In this document: in pieces, positions 41,237-50,569 of the stretch
How positions within the stretch are numbered: position 1 is the stretch's first letter
Layout: every line of letters begins with the position of its first letter
Assembly (NCBI RefSeq): GCF_032813545.1
Contig: NZ_CP136520.1
Coordinates: forward strand, 1,544,001-1,608,000
Reading direction: 5' to 3'
Length of the DNA stretch: 64,000 nt
Source of the DNA: Nodosilinea sp. E11
GTDB lineage: Bacteria; Cyanobacteriota; Cyanobacteriia; Phormidesmidales; Phormidesmidaceae
Notes under the pieces: model-generated
Databases searched by the model: none
Told to the model about the DNA's origin: nothing
The model's input: the letters and a program-made list of their open reading frames with translations, nothing else
Translations under genes and position numbers: made by a program

Positions 41237-42028
41237 ATGAACACCTACGCAATTTTGGCCCACACCCAGCGGCAGCGGGTGAGCGATGGGGAAACAGTGC
41301 CGCTGCTGGCAGGCTGTGAGCAAGCCGCTCAGGTTTTGGTACTGGTGTGGCCCCAGCTAGGCGACTTTGACAGTTTAGAGTACGCCTGGTGGCTCCAGCG
41401 AGAAGCTGAAACCCTGCACCAACAAAATATTGCCGTACGGGCGGTGGGCATCGGCGATCGCGCCTCGGGCCAAAAATTCTGCGCCTATACGGGCTTTGCC
41501 TCAGAGCATCTGTTGGTCGATGAAACCGCCGCCTTACACCGAGATCTAGGACTTTATCAGGGGTTAACCCTGAAGCCGCCTGGCCTCAATCCGGGGCAGG
41601 CCGCTTGGCTAAACCTGATGCTGATGTGCGCTGGCATGGCCAGCCCTGGCACCCTACGAGAGGTGCTGCGCGGCTATACGGGCGATCGCCGGGCTCCTCA
41701 GCTAATCGGCGACGATGAGGTGGTCAAAGCCGGGCCACTGCCGCCCCTGACGGGCAAAGCCTTTAACCTGGTTGGCGGTAGCGGGTTTCAACGGCCCATC
41801 GAACTAGCCACCCTGCGCCTGCGCAATATGACCGAGGTGCTGAGCCACTGGAGCACCTACGTGTCCAATGCCGCCTACCTGACCCAGCGAGGCGGTACAT
41901 TCTTGTTTGATGGCGATGGGGATCTGCTGTACGAACACCGCGATCGCGGCATTCTTGGCTTTGCGGCCACCATGGCCAACCCGCTGGCGTTTTTAGCTGA
42001 CCATGTGCCTGTCACAAACATCCTCTAG
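41237..42028 (+). CDS. Peroxiredoxin-like (AhpC/TSA superfamily) protein
   Basis: The 263-residue product has a thioredoxin-fold pattern (VLVLVWPQLGDFDSLEYAWWLQ, then VRAVGIGDRASGQKFCAYTGF and LLVDETAALHRDLGL) typical of cyanobacterial PRXL2/AhpC-like proteins. The usual peroxidatic CxxC position reads WPQLGDFDS and lacks Cys, so peroxidase chemistry through that residue is unlikely. The C-terminal half (PLPPLTGKAFNLVGGSGFQRPIELATLRLRNM) may have a separate role. It is followed closely by the DUF1622 gene. Confidence 0.75.
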   Translation: MNTYAILAHTQRQRVSDGETVPLLAGCEQAAQVLVLVWPQLGDFDSLEYAWWLQREAETLHQQNIAVRAVGIGDRASGQKFCAYTGFASEHLLVDETAALHRDLGLYQGLTLKPPGLNPGQAAWLNLMLMCAGMASPGTLREVLRGYTGDRRAPQLIGDDEVVKAGPLPPLTGKAFNLVGGSGFQRPIELATLRLRNMTEVLSHWSTYVSNAAYLTQRGGTFLFDGDGDLLYEHRDRGILGFAATMANPLAFLADHVPVTNIL

Positions 42029-42040
42029 CCGGGGTCAGTG

Positions 42041-42433
42041 ATGGCGTGGCTTGAGCCCTTAGAAACCCTGCTCGAAAACGTTGCCCTAGGCACCATGTTT
42101 TGCCTGGAGGCGGTTTCGGTGCTGTGCGTGGTGGTGGGGCTGCTCAAAACCGCGCGCCTGACCCTACGCCTGCGGCAGCAACGGCCAGGGCAGCCGCTGC
42201 CCTTTAACCAGGTGCGGCTCAAATTTGGCACCTGGCTGACTTTGGCCCTGGAGTTTCAGCTTGGGGCCGATATTTTATCGACCACCATAGCCCCCACTAC
42301 CGAAGACCTGATTAGGCTGGCGCTGATTGCCTTTATTCGCACGTTCCTCAATTATTTCTTGGATAAAGAAATTGAGGCAGAACAACGGCTAGGGCGGGAT
42401 CAACACCAGTACGACCCAGACAATCGCCGCTAA
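42041..42433 (+). CDS. DUF1622 family membrane protein
   Basis: This 130-residue product has three predicted membrane spans (about 18-40, 63-85 and 92-110) with LRLRQ- and QVRLKFGTWLTLALEFQLGADIL motifs and FIRTFLNYFLDKEIE, matching DUF1622. The function is unknown. ATG 42041 (or GTG 42038) begins 9-12 bases after the peroxiredoxin-like gene stop, so the two are probably co-transcribed. Confidence 0.82.
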   Translation: MAWLEPLETLLENVALGTMFCLEAVSVLCVVVGLLKTARLTLRLRQQRPGQPLPFNQVRLKFGTWLTLALEFQLGADILSTTIAPTTEDLIRLALIAFIRTFLNYFLDKEIEAEQRLGRDQHQYDPDNRR

Positions 42434-42469
42434 TCTCTGCATCTCATCCCAAATCTCACCCCAAGCTGG

Positions 42470-43804
42470 TTACTCTGGTATTTGCTTGGGCGAGGGCGAT
42501 CGCGGCGGCAGATTCTGGAGCAGCACCTTATCGACTCGGCGACCATCCATATCCACCACTTCAAACCGCAGCCCCTGCCATTCAAAAAAGTCGCCAGCGG
42601 TGGGAATGCGCCCCATGTGCCGAATCACGAAGCCCGCCAGGGTATGGTAATTGTCTTCGTCTTCGGTCAGTTGCTCACGGTTGAGTAAGTCTTTAAGGTC
42701 ATCCACCGGCAGCAGCCCGTCCAGCAGCCAAGAGCCATCGTCTCGCTGGGTGATCATCGGATCGTTGGCATCCTCTAAGGAAGGCAGATCGCCGACGATT
42801 GCTTCTACCACATCGTTGAGGGTGACCAGCCCTTCCACACCACCGTACTCATCGAGCACCATGGCAAAGTGGGTGCCCGATGACTTAAACAGTTCTAATA
42901 CCTTGAGCACGTAGGTACTCTCGGCCACAAACAGAGGCGGCTGCACCAGGCTGAGCAGGGTCACTGGCGGGGTCGTCGGGCTGAGGTAGTTGGGTAGCAG
43001 CGCCTTGAGCGAGACCACCCCTACACAGTCGTCGATGCCGCTGTTACACACTGGAAAATGGGAGTGGGCGCTCTGCATGACCAGCTCACTGTGTTCGGCA
43101 AAGGAGGCGTCTACGTTGAGCCATTCGATATCGGTGCGGGGAGTCATGATCGAGCGAATGGGGCGATCGCCCAGTTGCAAGACCCGTCCCATCATTTCTT
43201 GCTCAGCGACTTCAAAGGTACCGGCCTCGGTCCCCTGATCGATCAGCAGGCGCAGTTCTTCTTCGGTAATGGCGACTTCGGGCCGTTCTTTAAAGCCCAG
43301 CAGATTGACCAGAAACCCAGTAGACACCCCCAGCAGCGCCACCAGCGGGGCCGCCAACCGCGACAGTCGCCGCATTGGCCTCGCCACCTGACAGGCGATC
43401 GCCTCCGGGTAGCTCAGGGCAATGCGTTTGGGCAATAGCTCTCCCACTACCAGCGACAGATAGGTAATCACACCTACCACTGCCGCCAGGCTGAGCAGGT
43501 CGCTGTAGGGGGCTAGGGCGGGCACCTGGTTGAGGCTCTGGCCCAGGCTGGTGGCCACCGTAGCCCCCCCCAGGGCACCGCTGAGAATGCCAATTAGAGT
43601 GATGCCAATCTGCACCGTTGACAGAAAATTGTTGGGGTCGTTGGCCAGCTTGAGAGCCAGCCGCGCCTTGGCACTGCCCTGCCGCGCCCGGTGCTCAAGG
43701 CGGGCCTTGCGGGCCGATACCAGGGCAATCTCTGAACCTGAGAACAGCCCATTGGCCATAATCAGCAGAAAAATGAATACACTCTCAAGGGCAATAGCGG
43801 ACAT
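42470..43804 (-). CDS. CNNM/CorC-type transporter-associated protein (hemolysin family)
   Basis: The 444-residue protein has an N-terminal four-span DUF21/CNNM domain (about 1-190), a CBS-domain pair (about 205-330, IRSIMTPRTDIEWL and GVVSLKALLPN) and a C-terminal CorC_HlyC domain (SWLLDGLLPVDDLKDLL). Homologues act in magnesium or cobalt efflux or in ion regulation. The older name hemolysin is historical. It converges on the DUF1622 gene. Confidence 0.92.
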   Translation of the reverse strand: MSAIALESVFIFLLIMANGLFSGSEIALVSARKARLEHRARQGSAKARLALKLANDPNNFLSTVQIGITLIGILSGALGGATVATSLGQSLNQVPALAPYSDLLSLAAVVGVITYLSLVVGELLPKRIALSYPEAIACQVARPMRRLSRLAAPLVALLGVSTGFLVNLLGFKERPEVAITEEELRLLIDQGTEAGTFEVAEQEMMGRVLQLGDRPIRSIMTPRTDIEWLNVDASFAEHSELVMQSAHSHFPVCNSGIDDCVGVVSLKALLPNYLSPTTPPVTLLSLVQPPLFVAESTYVLKVLELFKSSGTHFAMVLDEYGGVEGLVTLNDVVEAIVGDLPSLEDANDPMITQRDDGSWLLDGLLPVDDLKDLLNREQLTEDEDNYHTLAGFVIRHMGRIPTAGDFFEWQGLRFEVVDMDGRRVDKVLLQNLPPRSPSPKQIPE

Positions 43805-43963
43805 AGGTTAGCGGTAGGGAAGGGGAGAGCTAGCAGCAGACTAGCCTCAGCGAACAATCGGCGGTTTTCTAGGCTTGCTTTCTATTATTGAACGGCAATT
43901 TGACCGGCATCGCCGTTCGCCGTGGTAGAAGAAAAAGATGGTTTCTCCTTTGCCTGAGTTGCT

Positions 43964-44434
43964 GTGCTGACTGTAACCCGTCTGCTACCTGCCAATGCCG
44001 ATACTCCCGTAGTGGCCACGTTGTCGCTAACGGCGGGCGATCGCGCCAAGTCACGCCATCGATTTACCGCAGACGATGGCACCCCAGTCTACCTAAATCT
44101 ACCCCGAGGCACGGTGCTGCGCGGCGGCGATCTGCTGGGTAGCGACGCCGAGGTTTGGCTACGGGTGGTGGCCAAGCCCGAGCCCGTGGTCGTGGTCACC
44201 GCCCAATCGGGCTTTGACTTACTGCGGGCCGCCTACCACCTGGGCAATCGCCATGCCCAGCTAGAGCTCAGCCCAAATGGCCTCAAATTCGAGCCCGATC
44301 CGGTACTAGAGGCCATGCTGACCCAGTTGGGGGGCCTAGCCCTGACGACCACTACCCTACCCTTTGAACCCGAAGCCGGAGCCTATCGCGCCATGGCCCC
44401 CGGTCACAACCACGATGACCATGACCACAACTAA
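43964..44434 (+). CDS. ureE: Urease accessory protein UreE
   Basis: UreE is the nickel-delivering metallochaperone for urease assembly. The 156-residue product has the N-terminal peptide-binding domain (TADDGTPVYLNLPRGTVLRGGDLL), the central nickel-binding domain with AAYHLGNRHAQLEL (conserved GNRH) and a His-rich tail (GHNHDDHDHN). The start is GTG 43964. It overlaps ureF by about 20 bases. Urease structural genes and ureG are not in the window. Confidence 0.95.
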   Translation: MLTVTRLLPANADTPVVATLSLTAGDRAKSRHRFTADDGTPVYLNLPRGTVLRGGDLLGSDAEVWLRVVAKPEPVVVVTAQSGFDLLRAAYHLGNRHAQLELSPNGLKFEPDPVLEAMLTQLGGLALTTTTLPFEPEAGAYRAMAPGHNHDDHDHN

Positions 44435-45143
44435 ATCCCAAGCCCTGCTGCGGCTGCTGCAACTCACCAGTCCCGCCCTGCCGGTGGGGGCCTACAGCTA
44501 TTCTGAAGGGCTCGAAACCCTGATCGAGCAGGGCACCATTATTACCCCGCCTAATTTGGTTAACTGGTTAGAGCAAGAACTGCTCTCGGGCTTGGTGGTG
44601 GTCGATGGCGCAGCGATCGCCCTAGTGCACCAAGCCGCTAGTCAATTCGAGCCAGGGGCCGACGCCACGCTGGCCAAGGACTCTCTCTGGGGGGCGATCG
44701 CCCAGCTCAACCACCAGCTTTCGGCCCTGCGCGACAGCGAAGAAATTCGGCAGCAAAGCTGGGATATGGGCCGCGCCCTGGTGCGCATGGCCACCCAACT
44801 TCACCCCGACCTCAAACCCTGGTTTAAGGCGGCGGGCTCCCCCTGCAACTTCGCCGTAGCCTTTGCCCTAACGGCTAGCCACTGGCAGATTGATGCCCAG
44901 TCGGCAGTGCTGGGTTACCTCCATAGCTGGGCGGCAAACCTGATCACCAGCGCAGTAAAGTTAGTTCCGCTGGGGCAGACCGTCGGGCAGGAGATGCTGC
45001 TCGGGTTATATCCAGCCCTGGAGCAAGCCTGCGATCGCGCCCTCGCCACCCAGACGCTAGAGGAAATTTCCCTCAGCAGCTGGGGCACGTCGCTAGCGAC
45101 TATGCAGCACGAGGCCCTCTACACGCGCCTGTTTCGTAGCTAA
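44415..45143 (+). CDS. ureF: Urease accessory protein UreF
   Basis: UreF works with UreD and UreG as a GTPase-activating scaffold for nickel insertion into urease. The 242-residue product has LLQLTSPALPVGAYSYSEGLETLIEQG, GRALVRMATQL, FAVAFALTASHW and YLHSWAANLITSAVKLVPLGQT, all family markers. Starts at 44415 or 44421 both overlap the end of ureE, indicating translational coupling; the open frame from 44364 lies wholly inside ureE and is not needed. Confidence 0.95.
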   Translation: MTMTTTKSQALLRLLQLTSPALPVGAYSYSEGLETLIEQGTIITPPNLVNWLEQELLSGLVVVDGAAIALVHQAASQFEPGADATLAKDSLWGAIAQLNHQLSALRDSEEIRQQSWDMGRALVRMATQLHPDLKPWFKAAGSPCNFAVAFALTASHWQIDAQSAVLGYLHSWAANLITSAVKLVPLGQTVGQEMLLGLYPALEQACDRALATQTLEEISLSSWGTSLATMQHEALYTRLFRS

Positions 45144-45240
45144 TAGCCTGGTGGACTGCCAAACTCACTATGGCCAGTAAAGGGATATACGGTTCACGGT
45201 TTCAGGGTCAAGGCAGACCGCGAACCGCACCCCTCAACCT

Positions 45241-46482
45241 CTAGCCTTTCACACTCTCCGGCTCTACCCAGCGGCCATCGGCCTTGATCAAGTTGATTAG
45301 TTCTGCCACACCCTGATCTTCGGGCACCTTCTTGATCTCATCGCGGCCCCGGTACAGCGAAATGTAGCCGGGAGTTTTGCCCACATAGCCATAGTCAGCG
45401 TCGGCCATCTCGCCAGGACCGTTGACAATACAGCCCATCACCGCAATATCGAGCCCAGTAAGGTGCTTGGTGGCCTCACGTACCTCGTGGAGCACATCTT
45501 CGAGGTTAAACAGCGTGCGACCGCAGGAGGGGCAGGCCACATACTCCACCATGGTTTTGCGTAGCCCCAGGGCCTGCAAAATGCTGTAGCAGACGGGGAT
45601 CTCTTTCTCGGGTGCCTCGGTCAGCGACACGCGAATGGTATCGCCAATGCCCTGGGCCAGCAGCGTGGCAATACCCGCCGTAGACTTGATGCGGCCATAC
45701 TCCCCGTCGCCCGCTTCAGTGACCCCCAGGTGCAGGGGGTAGTCCATCCCCAGCTCGTCCATACGGTGGGCCATCAGCCGGTAGGCCGCTACCATCACCG
45801 GCACCCGCGAGGCCTTCAGCGAAACCACCAGGTTGCGAAAATCTAGCGATTCACAGATGCGAATAAACTCCAGGGCCGACTCCACCATGCCCTCGGGGGT
45901 GTCGCCATAGGTAAACAGCATACGCTCGGCCAGCGACCCGTGGTTGACGCCAATGCGCATCGATTTGCCCTGATCGCGCAGAGAGACCACCAGGGGCTCT
46001 AGGGTTTCGCGAATTTTGCTGCCGATGTCTTCAAATTCGGTTTGGGAATAGTCAGTGCGGCCCGCCTGGGGCTTTTCAAACACGTAGAGGCCGGGATTAA
46101 TCCGCACCTTATCGACGTGCTTGGCCACCTCTAGGGCAATCTTCATGCCGTTGTGGTGCACGTCGGCCACCAGGGGCACAGGCTGGTAAGTGTCTTCTAA
46201 AATTTTGCGAATGTCAGCTAGGGCCTTAGCGTGGGCCATACTGGGCACCGTTACCCGCACAATTTCGCAGCCAATCTCGTGGAGTCGGCGAATAGCGGCG
46301 GCAGACCCAGTGATATCGAGAGTATCTTCGTTGATCATCGACTGCACCACCACGGGGTGACCGCCACCAACGGTGATGCTGCCGACGGGCACTGGGCGAG
46401 TTTGGCGACGGTGAATGGTGGTGGCGAAGGGATCAGCGGTGGCGGCGGTGGTCTGAATAACGGGGTTAGGAAGCGTTTGCAT
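45241..46482 (-). CDS. ispG: 4-hydroxy-3-methylbut-2-enyl-diphosphate synthase (ferredoxin-type)
   Basis: This is the penultimate enzyme of the MEP isoprenoid pathway, using a [4Fe-4S] cluster to convert MEcPP to HMBPP. The 413-residue protein has the TIM-barrel opening ([19 protein letters not shown]), [11 protein letters not shown] and the cluster ligands in [13 protein letters not shown] and [10 protein letters not shown]. Length and motifs are normal for the cyanobacterial enzyme, which takes electrons from ferredoxin. It converges on ureF. Confidence 0.97.
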   Translation of the reverse strand: MQTLPNPVIQTTAATADPFATTIHRRQTRPVPVGSITVGGGHPVVVQSMINEDTLDITGSAAAIRRLHEIGCEIVRVTVPSMAHAKALADIRKILEDTYQPVPLVADVHHNGMKIALEVAKHVDKVRINPGLYVFEKPQAGRTDYSQTEFEDIGSKIRETLEPLVVSLRDQGKSMRIGVNHGSLAERMLFTYGDTPEGMVESALEFIRICESLDFRNLVVSLKASRVPVMVAAYRLMAHRMDELGMDYPLHLGVTEAGDGEYGRIKSTAGIATLLAQGIGDTIRVSLTEAPEKEIPVCYSILQALGLRKTMVEYVACPSCGRTLFNLEDVLHEVREATKHLTGLDIAVMGCIVNGPGEMADADYGYVGKTPGYISLYRGRDEIKKVPEDQGVAELINLIKADGRWVEPESVKG

Positions 46483-46702
46483 AGCCGTTGCTCAATGGTT
46501 GCCAGTGCTAAGGAAAGGGGGTGTTGCGATAGTCCCCCAAAGCGGGTCTGTGACCATCGCATATCCATCTCCCAGAGTGCCACAGAATGACAGTTCAGAC
46601 ATGCTGACTCCGTAAAAACCCTGCTAAACACCTTACCTGATCCCACCGTCACAACCTCTGAGCACCAGCCCCCGTCGAGAACGTTATGCTAAGGCTCTAA
46701 GC

Positions 46703-46770
46703 ACCTGCGCCAAAAACTTGCGCCACAAACCTGCGCCACACACTTGCGCCACAAACCTGCGCCACACACT
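46703..46770. repeat. 13-14-bp tandem repeat directly upstream of recO
   Basis: About five units close to CCTGCGCCACACA or CTTGCGCCACAAA follow one another, ending 12 bases before the recO ATG. The array is open in the recO frame, which creates a spurious N-terminal extension back to 46718. The unit is longer than in the heptamer arrays elsewhere. Confidence 0.88.
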
Positions 46771-46783
46771 TGCGATCGCCCCC

Positions 46784-47623
46784 ATGAGCCAAACCTATAA
46801 AGCTACCGGCATTAACCTCAAGGCCATCCCCCTGGGCGAAACCGATCGTCTCCTCACCATCCTCACCCCCGACCTAGGGCTGGTGCGGGCCGTGGCACCG
46901 GGGTCGCGCAAACACCAGTCGCGGCTAGGAGGCCGCAGCGATCTCTTCGTGATCAATGACTGGCTGGTGGTCAAGGGCAAACGCCTCGACAAACTGGTGC
47001 AGGCCGAAACCGTACGCACCTTCCCCGGCTTGAGCCAACACCTAGGACGGCTGACCGCCAGCCAGTATTTGGCCGAGGTAGTGTTGCTCATGGCCCTGAG
47101 CGAATGCCCCCAGGGTGACTTGTTTCAGCTCTTTGTCGAGCACCTAGAGCGGCTCGAAACAGCCACTCCAGCGGCGTTGCTGGCAGCGCTGTGCCACGGG
47201 TTATACCACCTGCTGGCCCTAGCCGGGGTTGCCCCCGAGGTGCACCACTGCTGCTTGAGTCGGCTTGAAATTGTGCCCAATTTGCTCGACCCCACCTGGC
47301 GAGTCGAGTTTAGCGCCGACGCTGGTGGGCTAGTGCAGTCGGTCGAAACCGTTCGTAGTAGAGAAGCTCAGGGCCGCTACAGCAAGGGCGACCGGCGGCC
47401 CGTGCTGCTGACCGCCACCGATGTTGCCCTGCTTCAACAGCTGAGCAAACCCGAGATTATTGCCACTGGTTCGACTGGGCTAGGGGCACTAGAGACCCAT
47501 GGCGGTACAAGCCAGCAGCTCTGGTCGCGAGTTGAGCGGTTGCTAAGAGACTATACTCAAGATTATTTTGAGCGCCCCATTCGGTCGGCAGCTTTAGTTG
47601 ATGTCTGTTTAGCTACCGTTTAA
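46784..47623 (+). CDS. recO: DNA repair protein RecO
   Basis: RecO works with RecF/RecR to load RecA onto SSB-coated gaps. The 279-residue protein has the N-terminal OB fold (KATGINLKAIPLGETDRLLTILTPDLGLVRAVAPGSRK) and a helical C-terminal domain. A four-Cys zinc site is not apparent (HHCCLSRL has a lone Cys pair). ATG 46784 places the OB fold at the usual distance from the start; upstream in-frame codons are translated tandem repeat. Confidence 0.93.
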   Translation: MSQTYKATGINLKAIPLGETDRLLTILTPDLGLVRAVAPGSRKHQSRLGGRSDLFVINDWLVVKGKRLDKLVQAETVRTFPGLSQHLGRLTASQYLAEVVLLMALSECPQGDLFQLFVEHLERLETATPAALLAALCHGLYHLLALAGVAPEVHHCCLSRLEIVPNLLDPTWRVEFSADAGGLVQSVETVRSREAQGRYSKGDRRPVLLTATDVALLQQLSKPEIIATGSTGLGALETHGGTSQQLWSRVERLLRDYTQDYFERPIRSAALVDVCLATV

Positions 47624-47670
47624 ACTACCCAGTAGTGAGCTGATTAGTGCCCAGGTTCGTTGGTTACCCC

Positions 47671-49131
47671 ATGCTCCGCGAGTTTGATGCCGATACCGAT
47701 ACTACTGAGGCCAACTATTTGTCTCGGTCACACCCCCCGGAAGCTAACAATCCTATGGCACCTGGCTCCATTGCTGAGGCCGATCTTCCAGAAGTAGCCC
47801 AGTCTTCTAACCCCTCAGCCCTGCCCGTAGAAAACGGATTTGGAGCTATTTTTCAGAATCGCAATTTTTTAATTTTATGGACAGGCCAGCTCTTTTCTCA
47901 GCTAGCCGACAAGGTCTATTTAGTCTTAATGATCGCCATTATTGCGGCTCGGTTTGAGACCCCAGGTCAAACCATCAGCGGTTGGGTTGCAGCAGTCATG
48001 ATTGCGTTTACCATTCCAGCGGTGCTGTTTGGGGCGATGGCTGGGGTATTTGTCGATCGCTGGCGCAAGCGACCGGTGCTGGTGTGGTCTAATCTGCTGC
48101 GCGGTGGCCTGGTGATTGTACTGCCCCTAGGCATTTGGCTGACCGCGAGTTGGGGCATTGTATTTGGTCTGCCGGTAGCCTTTTGGCTGTTGCTGCTAGT
48201 GACGTTTCTAATTTCTACGCTGACTCAGTTTTTTGCCCCGGCAGAGCAGTCGATCATTCCGCTGATTGTGGCGGAGGGCGATTTGCTGTCGGCCAACTCT
48301 CTCTACACCACTACCATGATGGCCTCGGTGATAGTGGGGTTTGCGGTGGGCGAACCGCTGCTTGCCCTGGCCGACAAGCTCATGCTAGCCCTAGGCATCG
48401 CCAACAATGGCCCGGCTATTTTAGTCGGCTTGAGCTATCTGGTAGCTGGCCTATGCCTGATGACTATGGCCCCCGGCCAAGAAAACCTCTCTGCGGCCCA
48501 CGAAGATTTGTCTCATTTTTGGGCCGATATTCAAGATGGCTTTCGCTACTTAGATGAACAGGTGCAGGTGCGAGTGGCGATTATTCAGCTAGTGCTGCTA
48601 TCTTCCGTGTTTGCCGCTCTAGCGGTGCTGGCAGTGCGTCTGGCAGAAATGATTCCCGCCATTAAAGCCTCTCAGTTTGGGTTTTTGTTGGCAGCGGGCG
48701 GGCTGGGTTTGGGTCTGGGGGCGGTACTGGTGGGTAACTTCGGGCCTCGGTTTCCCCGTCGGTTTTTGAGCCTGTGGGGGGCTGTTGGCATGGCCGCCTG
48801 CCTGGTAACCCTGGCCTGGACCACGCAGCAGCTTTGGGCTTCGATGGCCATTATCGCGCTGCTGGGGCTTTGCGGTGCCTTTGTCGGTATCCCCATGCAG
48901 ACGCTCATTCAAGAAAAAACGCCCGAAGCCATGCGCGGCAAAGTCTTTGGCCTGCAAAACAACCTGGTCAATATTGCCCTTAGTCTACCGTTGGCCCTGG
49001 CTAGCGTAGTCGAGGCTCGCCTAGGCTTAGCTAACGTTTTTATGGGTATGGGAGCCTTGGTAGGCTTAGGGGGAGTTGTAACCTGGTATATTGCCGATAC
49101 AGCAATGAGAAAGACTCAGGCTCCAGGCTAA
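47671..49131 (+). CDS. MFS transporter
   Basis: This roughly 486-residue major facilitator protein has a polar N-terminal tail of about 50 residues and 12 predicted spans. It shows the loop 2-3 signature in FGAMAGVFVDRWRKRPVLVWSNLLRGG and MRGKVFGLQNNLVNIALSLPLALAS near the eleventh span. It resembles the MFS_3/enterobactin-exporter-like group. The substrate is unknown. ATG 47671 is favoured over GTG 47647 without strong ribosome-binding evidence for either. It starts about 48 bp after recO. Confidence 0.85.
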   Translation: MLREFDADTDTTEANYLSRSHPPEANNPMAPGSIAEADLPEVAQSSNPSALPVENGFGAIFQNRNFLILWTGQLFSQLADKVYLVLMIAIIAARFETPGQTISGWVAAVMIAFTIPAVLFGAMAGVFVDRWRKRPVLVWSNLLRGGLVIVLPLGIWLTASWGIVFGLPVAFWLLLLVTFLISTLTQFFAPAEQSIIPLIVAEGDLLSANSLYTTTMMASVIVGFAVGEPLLALADKLMLALGIANNGPAILVGLSYLVAGLCLMTMAPGQENLSAAHEDLSHFWADIQDGFRYLDEQVQVRVAIIQLVLLSSVFAALAVLAVRLAEMIPAIKASQFGFLLAAGGLGLGLGAVLVGNFGPRFPRRFLSLWGAVGMAACLVTLAWTTQQLWASMAIIALLGLCGAFVGIPMQTLIQEKTPEAMRGKVFGLQNNLVNIALSLPLALASVVEARLGLANVFMGMGALVGLGGVVTWYIADTAMRKTQAPG

Positions 49132-49319
49132 GCTCTATTTTTTATCATTGACAGCTTAGGAGTTTAGGGCCTAGATCTCCGGCAATGATCGCTGACTCAG
49201 CTACTCTGTTGGCACCTCCGCCTTAGGAGAAAGCAGGAGTTAAGTCAAGTCATGAGAAGCACCGCTGCGGTGGATTGCTGGCGCTTGTTTCGGTTGTTTA
49301 ACGGATAACGCTAGACGGC

Positions 49320-50486
49320 ATGCACATCGCGTGGCTTGGCAAAAAAACGCCCTTCTGCGGCAACGTCACCTACGGCCGGGAGATCACCAATGCCTTGCTT
49401 GAACGAGGTTGTCGGGTTACCTTTCTCCACTTTGCCCAGTCCCAGGAGGGGCATACTGGCGGTCATGCCAACAATTCAGAACCCGAGCAATCGGCAGAGG
49501 TGCCGCTGCCTTTTTTGTTTAAGTCTCAAATTCTTACCATTCCTTCGCTCAAGTCGGGCAAGCTGTTAGCCAGTGCCCTAAAGCGGCTTCAGCCCGACTT
49601 GGTGCATGCTTCTCTGACCCTATCGCCCCTAGACTTTCGGCTGCCAGAGATTTGTGCCGAGCTAAATCTGCCCCTGGTGGCCACCTTTCACCCGGCGTTT
49701 GACCGGCGAGTGCGCAGCCTGACCTCGGGCACCCAGCACCTCACCTACCAACTCTATGCCCCCTGCCTGGCTCACTACGATCGCGTCATTGTGTTTTCAG
49801 ACCTCCAGCGCGACCTGTTGATCAAATTGGGGGTGCCCGCCAAAACCCTGGTGGTAATTCCCAACGGGGTTGACACCCGCCGTTACTCGCCAGGGGCCTC
49901 GACAGTAAAGGCAGATTTATATGCCCGCAGGCTATTTGTCTACCAGGGGCGCATTTCACCCGAAAAAAATGTAGAAGCGCTGCTGCGCGGCTGGCGACAG
50001 GCCGATATGGGCCGCGACTGCAAGCTAGCCATTGTGGGCAATGGCCCCTTAGAAGCTTCGCTCAGACGGTTCTATGGCGATGACCAAGACATTCTCTGGC
50101 TGGGCTACCTCTCTAGTGAGCAGCGCCGCATCGACATCTTGCGGGGAGCGGATGGGTTTATTTTGCCGTCGCTGGTGGAGGGGCTATCGCTGTCACTGTT
50201 AGAGGCGATGGCCTGCGGCACCGCCTGTATTGCTACCGACGCCGGGGCTGATGGGGAAGTTTTGGCCGATGGAGCGGGGATTGTGCTCGATACTCAGCGG
50301 GTGTCATCGCAACTACAAACGATTCTGCCAATCTTGCGCGACCACCCTGAGATCACTCAGCTCTTGGGCACAAAGGCACGTGAGCGGGTGCTCCAGCGCT
50401 ACACCCTACGGGATAACATTTCTGCCCTAGAGACGCTGTATGGCCAGGTGACTGAACAACGGCTGATGTGCGGCCAGCGGGCATAG
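49320..50486 (+). CDS. Glycosyltransferase family 4 (GT-B fold)
   Basis: The 388-residue cytosolic or membrane-associated enzyme has an N-terminal Rossmann half (MHIAWLGKKTPFCGNVTYGREI...LERGCRV) and a C-terminal GT-B donor domain with FVYQGRISPEKNVEALLRGW, LAIVGNGPLEASL and the E-x7-E motif in SLVEGLSLSLLEAMACGT. It probably transfers a sugar from a nucleotide-sugar donor to a lipid or polysaccharide precursor. A short open frame (49252-49308, 18 residues, after AGGAG) ends 11 bases before this ATG and could be a leader. Confidence 0.9.
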   Translation: MHIAWLGKKTPFCGNVTYGREITNALLERGCRVTFLHFAQSQEGHTGGHANNSEPEQSAEVPLPFLFKSQILTIPSLKSGKLLASALKRLQPDLVHASLTLSPLDFRLPEICAELNLPLVATFHPAFDRRVRSLTSGTQHLTYQLYAPCLAHYDRVIVFSDLQRDLLIKLGVPAKTLVVIPNGVDTRRYSPGASTVKADLYARRLFVYQGRISPEKNVEALLRGWRQADMGRDCKLAIVGNGPLEASLRRFYGDDQDILWLGYLSSEQRRIDILRGADGFILPSLVEGLSLSLLEAMACGTACIATDAGADGEVLADGAGIVLDTQRVSSQLQTILPILRDHPEITQLLGTKARERVLQRYTLRDNISALETLYGQVTEQRLMCGQRA

Positions 50487-50569
50487 GTAGAACCCTAGGG
50501 AGGAAGACGGGCCGACAATCAAGCCTCATAATGCGGGTGATTTGTAGCTGTTAAAGTTTTACCGGCCTT

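Noticed and set aside
46718..46783. N-terminal extension of RecO
   Set aside because: It encodes His/Thr/Cys-rich translations of the 13-14-bp repeat; the conserved OB fold starts just after ATG 46784.
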